Shown here one piece after another: positions 6,997-16,371 of a stretch of DNA of 36,633 nt. The translations under genes were made by a program, and so were the position numbers. Position 1 is the first letter of the stretch; the number at the start of each line of letters is the position of its first letter. This DNA comes from an uncultured Colwellia sp. (lineage in GTDB: Bacteria; Pseudomonadota; Gammaproteobacteria; Enterobacterales; Alteromonadaceae), in assembly GCA_913063325.1 (NCBI GenBank), contig CAJXYE010000049.1, forward strand, positions 1 through 36,633, written 5' to 3'. The notes under the pieces were generated by a model. The model was given only the letters and a program-made list of their open reading frames with translations, searched no databases and was not told where the DNA came from.

Positions 6997-8991
6997 GTGG
7001 CCATTTCATATCAAGTTGAAAATAGAGGCTTATATTTCTCTGATTCTAGCGGTAATACCCACCTTGGGCATCAAGTAATTATTGAAGAAAGTTTATCCAA
7101 TCCCTTTCTGATCCAAGGCATACTTGTCAGCAATAATTTTTCGACTGAAGATCAATTGGGACAATTGCTCACTTGCCACTGGAATGAAGTTGCTGATAGC
7201 AAACAAAAAGAAAAACGTGTATTTAACGGCTATTTAACTGAAGTACAGCTGTTAGAGAGCCAAAGTGATCATGATTATCAGCGCTATCAAATTACCTTAA
7301 GACCTTGGTTATGGTTATTGACACTACGTAAAAGTAGCCAAGTTTTTCAACAACAAAAACTATCCGATATTTTAACAAGCATCTTCAATGACGCCGGGTT
7401 TTCCGGTAATTATACTTTAGGCTCTTTACCTTCAGATGAAAGAAATTACTGTGTTCAGTATGACGAAACCGATTTTGACTTTGTCCAACGTTTATTAGCT
7501 GAACAAGGTATACATTATTATTTTACCCATAATAATAAAAGTCACCAGCTAACGTTACATGATCCAAACTCTCCCTATGAGAAAGCAACGGTCAATAAGT
7601 TAGATTATATTGCCAGTCGCTCTGGTGAACAAATGTTACTGACTAAATGGCAACCTAAATTAAAGGTGCATTCAGCAGCCATCAGCACAGTAAATTATGA
7701 TTATGAAAATACAAAACTCATCGATAGTGGCGATAAAAAGTCATCTAATAAAGTCGCTAATAATACTAAATTAACCCAATACGAATTTGGTACAAATTCA
7801 ATAAAAGGTGATATGAGTGATTTAAGCTCGGACACCGCCAAAATACGCCTAAACCAAGTGCAGAGTGATTACAGCTCAGTTGAAGCTGAAAGCATTGTTG
7901 AGGATATTACCTTAGCGACTCAATTTAGCTTGTCAGCTCATCCCGATAGTAAGCAACTTGATGATTATGCAATTGAATCCATCACTCACACGATCGAGGC
8001 TGCCGAGCAATCAGTTAAATATCACAATAACTTTATTTGTCGACCAATTTCGAGCCCTAGCTTCCCTCAACCTATTTCAAAACCACTCATTAATGGTTTG
8101 CAGTCTGCCGTTGTTATTGGTGGTGACGTAGGCCAGCCACAACACGATATAAGTGGCCGAATTAAAGTACAATTTTATTGGGATAAAGTCGGTGGGGATA
8201 GTCCAAGTTGTTGGATACGTGTTGCCCAATCTATGGCTAGTGCTAGCTTAGGCATGCAGTTTATCCCTCGCATTGGCGATGAAGTATTAGTCAGCTTCGT
8301 TAATAACGACCCCGATCAACCTGTCGTCATTGGCAGTGTTTACAATAGTAAAAATAAACCACCCTACCCTGAAGTCAACAGCAGTCAAAGTGGTATAAAA
8401 ACACAACTAGGTAAACTGGCAAATGAAATACGCTTTGATGATAAAGCCGATAATGAGCAACTTTATTTTCATGCCGCAAAAGATCACTTGATTGAAGTTG
8501 AGAATAACTTCACGCAGACAGTTACCGCTGAATTTAGCAGTACCACAGAGAAAGCTATTGCCATCATAGGTAAAGATGATTACTCACTTTCAGTAACCAA
8601 GACGCTGTCTGAAACAGCGAAAGAAATTAGCCTTAAAGCCGATGACAAAATCACCTTAGCAGTTGGCGGCAATTCAATTGAATTAAGTAGTAGTGGCATC
8701 ACTATCACTTGCGATAAGTTGACGATAAAATCGTCAGGCGATATTGAAGCAAATGGCGCTAATGTGAAAATTAGTAGTACCGCTGATACAAAAATTAGTG
8801 CAGGTGCCAACCTTAAAGGCACCGCAACAGCTAAGGTAAGTTTAGATGGAACAGCTGGGGCAGAAATAACTTCAACCGCACAAGTTAAAATAAGTGGTAC
8901 TGCTGGCGCTGAATTAAGTTCATCCGCCTTAACCAAAGTGTCCTCTTCTGGGATCACACAAATTTCTGGCTCTCTGGTGCAAGTAAACTAA
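6997..8991 (+). CDS. vgrG: T6SS spike protein VgrG (TssI)
   Basis: The 664-residue protein forms the trimeric spike at the tip of the Hcp tube. Residues 1-350 are the gp27-like hub (VQYDETDFDFVQRLLAEQGIHYYF is the typical signature). Residues about 370-455 are the gp5 OB-fold, with ISGRIKVQFYW, SCWIRVAQSMAS, GMQFIPRIGDEVLVSF and DPDQPVVIGSVYN. The rest is the beta-helix needle, ending in Ser/Thr/Ala-rich pseudo-repeats of about eight residues. No catalytic extension follows, so it is not an evolved VgrG; cargo must come from neighbours. The start is GTG with AAAGGA 6 bases before. Its stop overlaps the next start by one base (TAATG). Confidence 0.95.
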   Translation: MAISYQVENRGLYFSDSSGNTHLGHQVIIEESLSNPFLIQGILVSNNFSTEDQLGQLLTCHWNEVADSKQKEKRVFNGYLTEVQLLESQSDHDYQRYQITLRPWLWLLTLRKSSQVFQQQKLSDILTSIFNDAGFSGNYTLGSLPSDERNYCVQYDETDFDFVQRLLAEQGIHYYFTHNNKSHQLTLHDPNSPYEKATVNKLDYIASRSGEQMLLTKWQPKLKVHSAAISTVNYDYENTKLIDSGDKKSSNKVANNTKLTQYEFGTNSIKGDMSDLSSDTAKIRLNQVQSDYSSVEAESIVEDITLATQFSLSAHPDSKQLDDYAIESITHTIEAAEQSVKYHNNFICRPISSPSFPQPISKPLINGLQSAVVIGGDVGQPQHDISGRIKVQFYWDKVGGDSPSCWIRVAQSMASASLGMQFIPRIGDEVLVSFVNNDPDQPVVIGSVYNSKNKPPYPEVNSSQSGIKTQLGKLANEIRFDDKADNEQLYFHAAKDHLIEVENNFTQTVTAEFSSTTEKAIAIIGKDDYSLSVTKTLSETAKEISLKADDKITLAVGGNSIELSSSGITITCDKLTIKSSGDIEANGANVKISSTADTKISAGANLKGTATAKVSLDGTAGAEITSTAQVKISGTAGAELSSSALTKVSSSGITQISGSLVQVN

Positions 8992-9596
8992 TGTTAAAAA
9001 AAATACCTAATACAAATATCGCCGCCATTACAGAGCGATACAAATTAACTGATGAAGCTCACGCAGTACTCGAGCGTAATATGTCACCCAAACAAGCAAT
9101 TAAGTCTTTGGTTGAAGTAAAACTGTACAACGATGCTATTCAATTTATTGCCCATGCGCTGCCTATGATCGATGGCATATTCTGGGCCAGTGAAGCGTTA
9201 GCGCTAAGAGTAGACGAATGGGATAACCCTCAACGTCAAACAATAAACAGTGCTGTACAATGGTTACAACAGCCTAATGAAACTCATAGAATACGTGCTA
9301 ACCAACTTGCCGATAGAATTGGCTTGGAAGTCGCCCCTGCTTGGATAGCAAAAGCGGTTTATTGGTCTGGAACCGGTAGTATTGTTGCACCAGAGCTTCC
9401 TGCTGTAATGCCACCCGCTTTTTTATATGGCCATGCAATAGCCGCTGCAATCTCTGTCGCTGCTGCCGTTCCAGCCTGGAAAGATGGTGATATGGGCTAT
9501 GAAAAGTTCTATCTAAAGGTCGTTGAGCAGGGTCTAAACATTGCACAAGGCTCACCATTACATATCACGTTACTTACCATGAATGAGGAAGAATAA
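8991..9596 (+). CDS. DUF6931-like T6SS-associated protein
   Basis: The 201-residue protein resembles the DUF6931 family often found between vgrG and PAAR genes. Visible family traits are a helical N half with FIAHALPMIDGIFWASEAL, then PAWIAKAVYWSGTGSIVAPELP, and an Ala-rich hydrophobic helix (HAIAAAISVAAAVPAW). No catalytic motif or secretion signal is seen. Its one-base overlaps with vgrG before it and PAAR after it imply translation in fixed proportion with the spike, which fits an adaptor or loading role. That function is inference; the family has no established activity that I know of. Confidence 0.65.
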   Translation: MLKKIPNTNIAAITERYKLTDEAHAVLERNMSPKQAIKSLVEVKLYNDAIQFIAHALPMIDGIFWASEALALRVDEWDNPQRQTINSAVQWLQQPNETHRIRANQLADRIGLEVAPAWIAKAVYWSGTGSIVAPELPAVMPPAFLYGHAIAAAISVAAAVPAWKDGDMGYEKFYLKVVEQGLNIAQGSPLHITLLTMNEEE

Positions 9597-9895
9597 TGGG
9601 ATTACCCGCTGCAAGACTAACTGATATGCATGTTTGTCCAATGCAAACACCAGCCGTTCCGCCTATCCCACATGTCGGCGGCCCGATATTAGGACCCGGA
9701 TGTCCAACAGTACTCATTGGCGGTATGCCGGCTTCAGTTATGGGAGATAGCTGTACTTGTATTGGCCCACCCGATAGTTTAATCATGGGTAGTACTACTG
9801 TGTTATTTGGCTCTAAACCTGCGATTAGAATGGGAGATAGCAGCGCGCATGGTGGTACCGTTGTTGCTGGTATGCCAACGGTATTAATAGGCTAA
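9596..9895 (+). CDS. PAAR-repeat spike-tip protein
   Basis: This 99-residue single-domain PAAR protein caps the VgrG needle with a zinc-stabilised cone. It has the typical pattern: ARLTDMHVCP, IPHVGGPI, TVLIGGMPASVMGD, CIGPPDSLIMGS, KPAIRMGDSSAHGG and a final TVLIG. Likely zinc ligands are His12, His26, one of Cys53/Cys55 and His85. There is no N- or C-terminal toxin extension, so it is a plain tip protein. The start overlaps the preceding stop (TAATG). The gene ends 84 bp from the convergent tssM stop. Confidence 0.92.
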   Translation: MGLPAARLTDMHVCPMQTPAVPPIPHVGGPILGPGCPTVLIGGMPASVMGDSCTCIGPPDSLIMGSTTVLFGSKPAIRMGDSSAHGGTVVAGMPTVLIG

Positions 9896-9979
9896 GCTAG
9901 ATAACTTTAAACTTAACTTCAAAATTAACTCCCTTAATATTACCCCCTTATTAGTAGGTTGATATTAATAAAGAAGTTA

Positions 9980-12900
9980 CTATTGCGGTTTTAACAGTTT
10001 TTTTGGTGGCATAAATTGGCTGAAAAATAATGGGGTCAACGGGTTTACATCACTCTCAACCCTCAGTATTAAACTTATATCTTTATTCTCTTTACCAAGA
10101 ACTATCTCGGTTTGACTTTGAGTATTTTGATAGTTTTGGTAAATAAGCTGCAACCAAGCCCAATCACCACTGTAGCTAAGGGTATTTTTTTGTCCTTGAG
10201 TATCAGTAAAAACCGCCATTAATTCGTTTTGATTTGTTAAATTAGGCCAAACAAAATCCTGCCATAATTTAGGACCATGTTGATAACTCATCAAGGTTCT
10301 TTGTGAAAACAATTCAAATTTTAACAAGTTTGCTGACATTGATTTAACATTAACTTTAAAAGGAATTGAAAGTTTGCTTTGCCCTTGTCGATAAAGTACT
10401 TGTCTAATTTCAGCTAACTTCGCCAACTGAGTTAACGTTTCGCTACTGATATAAATCGCCTCATTGGGGATAAAGCTATTGAGAAACACTTGCCCTTCTA
10501 CCTGTTTAAATTTAGCAAATAGCTGCTTGGTATATTGGTCAAATAGTCCTTCTTCCCTAAAATAGCGATTAAATTCTTTTAAGGTAACACTCGCTTCACT
10601 CGTAATATTAAAAGGAAATTTATTAGCAAAAAGAGTCGAAAAAGGCGTAGTCATTTGTTGCTGCCATTGTTTGTCTAGATAGCTAGCCACGTTTTGGTGA
10701 ATATCTTTACTGATGACGTTGATTAACTCACTTTTATAATCATCAAGTAGTTCAATCTCAACCACAGTCTCATTTAGTTGATATAAACTTTGGTCTTTAT
10801 CAACAGCAGATAATTGTTGGAAATACTCAACATCGACCTTATTGCTTTTATTTGACTTATCTAGCCATTTTTTAACCTGAGTAAAGTGAGAGACTAAATT
10901 TGATAACTTACTTATGCCGTTTTCATCCGCCTTGATAAAATCATGAAAAACAGAAAATTTCTCTTGGATCACTTTTTCCATCAACCTTTGTTTTGCCGTT
11001 GGCATTACCGCAATTGGTTTATCATCGAGTAATAATGCTGCCTTTTTATCTGTTTTGGTATCTGCTTGCTTACCTGTGCTGCTTTCTTTATTCGGTTGAG
11101 AAGCTGCAGATTGTAATTTCGGGTAAGTGTAATAGCTAATGACCTCATATAACTGGCTTAAAGGAGCATCCTTTTGGGTAGTTAACAACTTCAAAGAATA
11201 ACTTACCCCAAGTTTTGAAATAGATTTGAGTGACATGTTATCAATAAACCCAAGCCAATAATTTATATAGGCTCGTTGATATAAACGTTGTAATTGTTGG
11301 ACTAAATTATTTACTTCAAACTCATTTAATTGCTCACCTAACAATGACTTGTTTCCGGTGATTATATCTCTTATGAAAGGTGATTTTGCATTAAGGTTTA
11401 ACGCTGAATAGCCTTGAGGAGTATAGATAGTTGGGACGTGTAACAGTGAACTATCTTTTACTTCATATAACTGAAAAAACTTAGTGCCCAGTTCATCTTG
11501 AATATCAACAACAGACGAGAATTGTGGTAAAGCTATAATATAGTTAAAAATTACCTGACTGCGGTTAACTGTATTTAAGATTGACTCAGCATTTTCAACA
11601 AGCTGTTGATTAACGTCTACCTTGGCTATCCCTAATAAGTACAAGTCATCCATCAAGACCATTAAATGTCCAAGCCAGGTCTTATCAACCTCGCTATTAA
11701 TTTCAAAAGTCTGTTGATAATATTCTTTTAACGCTTGCCAATCAGTACTACTGTGTCTTTGTAAAGATTTGGCTAAACTCAAAAAATCAGCCGTTTGTAC
11801 AATGTTAACTGCTTGTTGACTAGATACTAGCCTTGCTTCGATATCGCTAACTAACGAAGGTAAAAGTACATTTAAAAGTTCAGTATGATAGGTTTTTTCA
11901 AGCGCTTTCAATAAACTGGGGTTGGGCACTAATTTCGATATATATGCAGGTGTTGGTTTTTTATAGTCTCGGTAAACCGCCCCTAATAGGCGAAGCTGAT
12001 TAACGTTACCGGTTAAATTTATGTTTTGATAAGGGGATTTTTGTACACTTTCCTTATAACTATCAAGCTGAATTAAGGTATTCGCATTTAGCGATTGATA
12101 ATAATCAAAATTCACTTTCAATAGTACAGCGGTTAAACCTAGGACCGACAGAGTAAAAACAAAATAGCTCGCTTGAAAAGTAATATGAAGCCGCTTGCGA
12201 AATTTATTTACCTGAGCCATACCCGCCTCAGGTCGAATAAAATCATTAAAAAGTTCAGCTACAAAAAGGCTGTGGGATATCTTCAACTCATCAGGTATCA
12301 CCATTTCATCGTGATCTAATTTGTAGGCTACTTGCTTAGTTAGCGGATCAATACTTGTGGCATTATTTTCTGTATTGGTAAAAAACAGCCCTCTAAATTG
12401 ATACTCTTTGCTTGATGTTTTGGATAGAAGTAGCTCTGATAAATAGAGACTTATATCAGTTTTTATTTGTCTAAACTGTATTGGGGCTGCGATAACGGAA
12501 CGTCTAAAACTTTCGTTTAATTGATTATCAATTGCAAAAACAACTGCCTGCCCCATTCGGTGACAAAGGTCATCAAAGGCACTATTGAACCATGCTAAGG
12601 TAAAGGACTCTGCTTGAGCAGGGTTCTTGTTAAGAGCGCCAAAACAACCCTCTAAATGATTTTCTTCGAGTGAGGAAAAAAATTGACAAAAATCAGCTAA
12701 ATTAGCCATTTGATTAAATAATACATATAGCGGTAATTTTTGACCACATAATTTCTGTGCATCGTCTATCATCAAGCGGCTATCATTAGCCATTTGCTTA
12801 TTGTTACTTTTATCTAGCTTGAGTAATTGATCAATCGATTGACTAAGTAAAACTCCATTAAGTGCTTGTCTAGGCCTGAAACCTTTGAGTTTACGCAATA

Positions 12901-13384
12901 GCAGCTTAGTGCAATTCAAAACTCTATGATCATGCTCTGATAAATTTACTGCTATCATCACCGCATTATTTTTCAACCAAATTTGCACGGCTAACTGGTT
13001 ATCAATATTAATGACTGAGCTATGTTTAAAGCCCATTTGGCTTAATACCGCATTATCGGCCTGCATATTATGACTAATAAATAAGTACCAAGGTAAACGG
13101 TACTTTTGCTGGTATTGTCCTCTGTCTTTTAACTCTCTTAATACGGCGCTAAATAACTTGTTGATGGTGAGTTTGTCTTGCTTTTCAAGTGCTTTTCGCT
13201 GTTTAACTTCGTCGTCTTCACTGTGCGTTAGCCATAAAAAAATAGCTGCGAACACTGTTATAGCCATTGCTGGGCCAAATAACCAGTAGAAACTTGGTAA
13301 CAGGTACCAGGATAAACTGAACCCACAAAATAACAGCACGAATAACATGGTAATAAGGTGTCGCTTAGTCAGCGTAATAGTCAT
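9980..13384 (-). CDS. tssM: T6SS membrane-complex protein TssM (IcmF family)
   Basis: The 1134-residue inner-membrane protein links the cytoplasmic baseplate dock to the TssJ lipoprotein. Two N-terminal membrane helices (about 10-29 and 32-52) and a third near 400-425 bound the cytoplasmic domain; the remaining 700 residues are periplasmic, ending in the usual beta-rich TssJ-binding region. Family TssM proteins commonly have a P-loop after LPWYL; here the segment is LPWYLFISHNMQADNAVL (97-114), with no GxxxxGK[ST], so nucleotide binding at this site looks lost. The ATGA overlap with tssL couples the two genes. It is the last gene of the operon and convergent to the PAAR gene. Confidence 0.93.
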   Translation of the reverse strand: MTITLTKRHLITMLFVLLFCGFSLSWYLLPSFYWLFGPAMAITVFAAIFLWLTHSEDDEVKQRKALEKQDKLTINKLFSAVLRELKDRGQYQQKYRLPWYLFISHNMQADNAVLSQMGFKHSSVINIDNQLAVQIWLKNNAVMIAVNLSEHDHRVLNCTKLLLRKLKGFRPRQALNGVLLSQSIDQLLKLDKSNNKQMANDSRLMIDDAQKLCGQKLPLYVLFNQMANLADFCQFFSSLEENHLEGCFGALNKNPAQAESFTLAWFNSAFDDLCHRMGQAVVFAIDNQLNESFRRSVIAAPIQFRQIKTDISLYLSELLLSKTSSKEYQFRGLFFTNTENNATSIDPLTKQVAYKLDHDEMVIPDELKISHSLFVAELFNDFIRPEAGMAQVNKFRKRLHITFQASYFVFTLSVLGLTAVLLKVNFDYYQSLNANTLIQLDSYKESVQKSPYQNINLTGNVNQLRLLGAVYRDYKKPTPAYISKLVPNPSLLKALEKTYHTELLNVLLPSLVSDIEARLVSSQQAVNIVQTADFLSLAKSLQRHSSTDWQALKEYYQQTFEINSEVDKTWLGHLMVLMDDLYLLGIAKVDVNQQLVENAESILNTVNRSQVIFNYIIALPQFSSVVDIQDELGTKFFQLYEVKDSSLLHVPTIYTPQGYSALNLNAKSPFIRDIITGNKSLLGEQLNEFEVNNLVQQLQRLYQRAYINYWLGFIDNMSLKSISKLGVSYSLKLLTTQKDAPLSQLYEVISYYTYPKLQSAASQPNKESSTGKQADTKTDKKAALLLDDKPIAVMPTAKQRLMEKVIQEKFSVFHDFIKADENGISKLSNLVSHFTQVKKWLDKSNKSNKVDVEYFQQLSAVDKDQSLYQLNETVVEIELLDDYKSELINVISKDIHQNVASYLDKQWQQQMTTPFSTLFANKFPFNITSEASVTLKEFNRYFREEGLFDQYTKQLFAKFKQVEGQVFLNSFIPNEAIYISSETLTQLAKLAEIRQVLYRQGQSKLSIPFKVNVKSMSANLLKFELFSQRTLMSYQHGPKLWQDFVWPNLTNQNELMAVFTDTQGQKNTLSYSGDWAWLQLIYQNYQNTQSQTEIVLGKENKDISLILRVESDVNPLTPLFFSQFMPPKKLLKPQ

Positions 13385-14499
13385 AATACGCGTTTACTCA
13401 TGTGATCAAGCTGGAATACTATCGTAGCGAGTTGATAGGTTGTCTGGTAATAATGCTGTTGCTGCTCTGCAGCAGAGCTAGAGTCCGCGATGCTATAGAC
13501 AATATAATATTCTCCGATATGTTTTATTGATAAATCATAAGGGTTATTGGCTATTTTATTGAGAAACTTTTCCGCATTGATTCGAGCAGAAAATGAATTT
13601 AATTGTACCCGATAAAGTAAAGAAACGTCCGCTGATCTATCGAGTTCAGTTTGTTGTTGTTTATCAGAAATCTTAACATTTCCATTGTTTTTTGACGACT
13701 CTGCTTGACTATCAATAACGCTAGCTAATCGCGTATTTTCTTCGTTCTGGCTATAGCTGGTAATAATTTTATTCAACTCCCTTACTTCGCGACTTCTATC
13801 TGGGTAAGTTTCTTTAAACCAATAATCGAAAAAGGTTACCACAAGTACTAATATGAGCATCACTATTAAGGTAAAGGAAAAGTAGCGACGGCTATTAAGA
13901 GACAACTCCTTGTTCACCGGGCTCTCTTGCATTATCACTTTAGGCTGACTTTTATTATCAATAATCACCGAATTGATTTCTTTAATGATGATGCCTATTT
14001 TTTCAGATTGTCTGGAGCGGTAACGTCCCTTAAAACCCATTTGCAAGCAAACATAGATAATGGTTAATAGATCTATCATTTTACCTGATTGACGCATTGC
14101 CTTTTCAGTAATGGTAAAAAATAGATCACCACCACTTGGCAGGTTAAATAACTCACTCAATAAGGTATTGTTTTCCCAGCCGGCACTTATGCCCCAGCGA
14201 CTGTGAATAATAAACTCATCTAATACAATACAATGTAAGCAGCACAGCTTATCGATAACAGCTGAAGGATAATCTAACTTCTTGCCCTGTTCGCTCAAAT
14301 CAACAATATGCTGTTTCAATAAGCTTTTAAAAACAGGCAGATTGTCAGGTTTAGGCAGCCGTTCTAAGGTAAGTAATATCGACAATAAGGGCATACTAAG
14401 GTTATAAAGTTGATTGTCTGAATAATCAAAAGGTGCTTGATTACTCATGATATTATCACTGAAGTTTATTGTAGTAGTGTTAGGTGAAGCAGCTGACAT
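13381..14499 (-). CDS. tssL: T6SS membrane-complex protein TssL with SPOR-like tail
   Basis: The 372-residue protein has the DotU/TssL cytoplasmic domain at about 30-180, with LDEFIIHSRWG, LFNLPSGGDLFF and YVCLQMGFKGRYR. One membrane helix follows at 207-227. Most TssL proteins end soon after it, but here about 145 periplasmic residues continue. A Gln/Asn/Ser-rich linker leads to a SPOR-like fold at 293-360, starting LLYRVQLNSFSARINAEKFL and continuing to YYIVYSIADSSSAAEQQ. SPOR domains bind denuded peptidoglycan glycan strands, so this TssL probably anchors the complex to the wall itself. No separate TagL-like anchor is seen in the cluster. The stop overlaps the tssM start. Confidence 0.92.
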   Translation of the reverse strand: MSAASPNTTTINFSDNIMSNQAPFDYSDNQLYNLSMPLLSILLTLERLPKPDNLPVFKSLLKQHIVDLSEQGKKLDYPSAVIDKLCCLHCIVLDEFIIHSRWGISAGWENNTLLSELFNLPSGGDLFFTITEKAMRQSGKMIDLLTIIYVCLQMGFKGRYRSRQSEKIGIIIKEINSVIIDNKSQPKVIMQESPVNKELSLNSRRYFSFTLIVMLILVLVVTFFDYWFKETYPDRSREVRELNKIITSYSQNEENTRLASVIDSQAESSKNNGNVKISDKQQQTELDRSADVSLLYRVQLNSFSARINAEKFLNKIANNPYDLSIKHIGEYYIVYSIADSSSAAEQQQHYYQTTYQLATIVFQLDHMSKRVL

Positions 14500-14508
14500 T
14501 TATGTAAG

Positions 14509-15843
14509 TTAATCCAGTGAAAGTGCGTATAAGGTAACGGTTAGATCTGAGATCCGGCTATCTATATGTAGGTTTAACGCCTCACCTTTATTCAACATAT
14601 CAACCCATAATTCATTGTTAATATTGACTTCAAAGTAACTTGCCGTAGTTTTTGGTTTTAATTCATGAGGTGCAACGATAAGGTGTCGTAATTCAACACC
14701 AGACATAGCATTACGCACTAATTCGACAATATTTGTATTACCCGCTAATGTAGCCGCTTGCGGTAATAGTGTCGCAATGTCATCTGAGTTCATCGATGAT
14801 TCAACACTGATTACAAACCGACGATTTATCATACTATCAGGGTTGTTTATTAGTGTGCGCAGTAAGCGGCGTTTTTCAAATAATTTATCATCCCAGTCAT
14901 AAACAATAACAGAGTCTTGCAATACCATACTCAGTTGCTCATGTAATTTCATGAAAATTGGACTAAAAGTTTGATAAAGCCCATCATACTTTAACATATT
15001 AAAATGGCTAGGCAACTCAGGTGTTAACCCTGATAATTCAGCCGAAAATGTCGTTAAATCACGATAGAGTTGATGCGTAGTATATTGTAAGTCTTGTTGT
15101 ACCCAATTACTCCATGGTAACCATCTATTTAACGTTTGTAGCCATAAATAGTCTTTGTATAACGTAGGCTCACTCTTACTATCTTGACCAATAGCAATGC
15201 GCTTTTGTACTTCAAAGGCCCGTGTTTGTATTAAGCTTTGCAGCATTTTGACTTTATCATATAGGTAAACCGAGGCTTGAAAATGAATACAAGCCGGAAT
15301 AAAGCTCTTATCAAAAATCACTTCACCTGTTTCTCTTGTTTCCAAAATACGGGCGATCGGGAATGAAACAAAGCCAGCCATGTCTTGCTTGCCAATAGAC
15401 AAACTGATGTTATCACGCGCCACTTCAAGTTCAATACTATCGTTCTGGAATGATGCATTGTCATAACTGGTCACCGTTTGACAAATGTATCGAGTATTTT
15501 GAGCACTTTCCTGTGCAAACGCCGCCGCACCTTGCAGCGCAATAGGCAAGGATAGGTAAACACTTTTCTCAACGGCATCCGTTGGCACATCAATGACTAT
15601 TTCTTCAGTTAAGGTAAAGTAATAGCCATCTGGAAATAAGCCGCTACAGTTGGTAACTGCTATTTTACCAATTTTTAGCAAATCAGTGTTCAGCGTAATA
15701 TCACTTAAACCAAAGTGATCTGTGTAACCTTGTGTACTCGCATAATTCTGAATATACGATTTATTATGTATAGCTTGTTGCTGAAAGTGTTGTGGTGATA
15801 TGAAAATCCCCTCTTTCCAAACAACTTGTTTAGCTAAATCCAC
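14509..15843 (-). CDS. tssK: T6SS baseplate protein TssK
   Basis: The 444-residue protein is the baseplate-to-membrane-complex adaptor that docks TssFGE wedges on TssL and TssM. The start VVWKEGIFISPQHFQQQ near residue 7 and VELRHLIVAPHELKPK near residue 395 are hallmark TssK segments; the length is typical. The start codon is GTG at 15843 with TTGGAGAA about 8 bases upstream. It is followed 9 bases later by tssL and preceded by tssJ with a 24-bp gap, all in one operon. Confidence 0.95.
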   Translation of the reverse strand: MDLAKQVVWKEGIFISPQHFQQQAIHNKSYIQNYASTQGYTDHFGLSDITLNTDLLKIGKIAVTNCSGLFPDGYYFTLTEEIVIDVPTDAVEKSVYLSLPIALQGAAAFAQESAQNTRYICQTVTSYDNASFQNDSIELEVARDNISLSIGKQDMAGFVSFPIARILETRETGEVIFDKSFIPACIHFQASVYLYDKVKMLQSLIQTRAFEVQKRIAIGQDSKSEPTLYKDYLWLQTLNRWLPWSNWVQQDLQYTTHQLYRDLTTFSAELSGLTPELPSHFNMLKYDGLYQTFSPIFMKLHEQLSMVLQDSVIVYDWDDKLFEKRRLLRTLINNPDSMINRRFVISVESSMNSDDIATLLPQAATLAGNTNIVELVRNAMSGVELRHLIVAPHELKPKTTASYFEVNINNELWVDMLNKGEALNLHIDSRISDLTVTLYALSLD

Positions 15844-15867
15844 GTGATTTCTCCAATATAGTTACCA

Positions 15868-16371
15868 TTACCAAAAGCTGTCTTCGATAACCGGTTCAAT
15901 ATTAACGGTTAATGAATCAATTGAAATATTTATCTGTTCAATATCATCTATTTCCTTCAGCTTTAACCATGCTTTAGCTTTTGCTTGAGAGTAATTAGAA
16001 AATTGAACAAACACCGCTATATACTTAGTTCCCGGAGCAATAGCTAATGTTATTGCGCGTTTTCCTTTTGGCAGTACACTACCAATAACTTGTTTATTAA
16101 CTAAATCGTCAGCAAGTATTGATATATCTTTTTCGTACAAATCAAGTACCTGAGAAGATTTGAACGCCTCTATACTTTTCAGTTGATAGAGATTAACAAC
16201 AACAGGATTGCTTTTGCTCACTTGAGAAGGATTAATATTATCGCTAGCTTTGAGCAGCAACTTTACTTCAGTGGGATCTTCCTCTTCACTAGAAGAACTG
16301 CATGCCGATAAGGTTACAGCCGTTAAGAACAGTGAGATAAAGAGTAATAGTGTATTGAAATGTTTAGTCAT
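15868..16371 (-). CDS. tssJ: T6SS outer-membrane lipoprotein TssJ
   Basis: The product (167 residues from ATG 16371) begins with a lipoprotein signal: TKHFN, a hydrophobic run, then lipobox LSAC with Cys24 and a Ser/Glu-rich tether. The mature part is the transthyretin-like TssJ fold, with PVVVNLYQLKSIEAFKSSQVLDLYEKD matching family members. Ser at +2 favours outer-membrane sorting, where TssJ caps TssM. The frame opens 6 bases earlier at a GTG (16377), but AAGGGT is better placed for the ATG. The start overlaps the tagH stop by 8 bases. Confidence 0.92.
   Translation of the reverse strand: MTKHFNTLLLFISLFLTAVTLSACSSSSEEEDPTEVKLLLKASDNINPSQVSKSNPVVVNLYQLKSIEAFKSSQVLDLYEKDISILADDLVNKQVIGSVLPKGKRAITLAIAPGTKYIAVFVQFSNYSQAKAKAWLKLKEIDDIEQINISIDSLTVNIEPVIEDSFW

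Noticed and set aside
8580..8957. 125-codon frame antisense to the vgrG tail
   Set aside because: It mirrors the low-complexity Ser/Thr/Ala repeats of the VgrG needle, has no ribosome site of note and no recognised domain.
8640..8988. Evolved VgrG extension
   Set aside because: The C-terminal region is only beta-helix pseudo-repeat; there is no folded catalytic domain after it.
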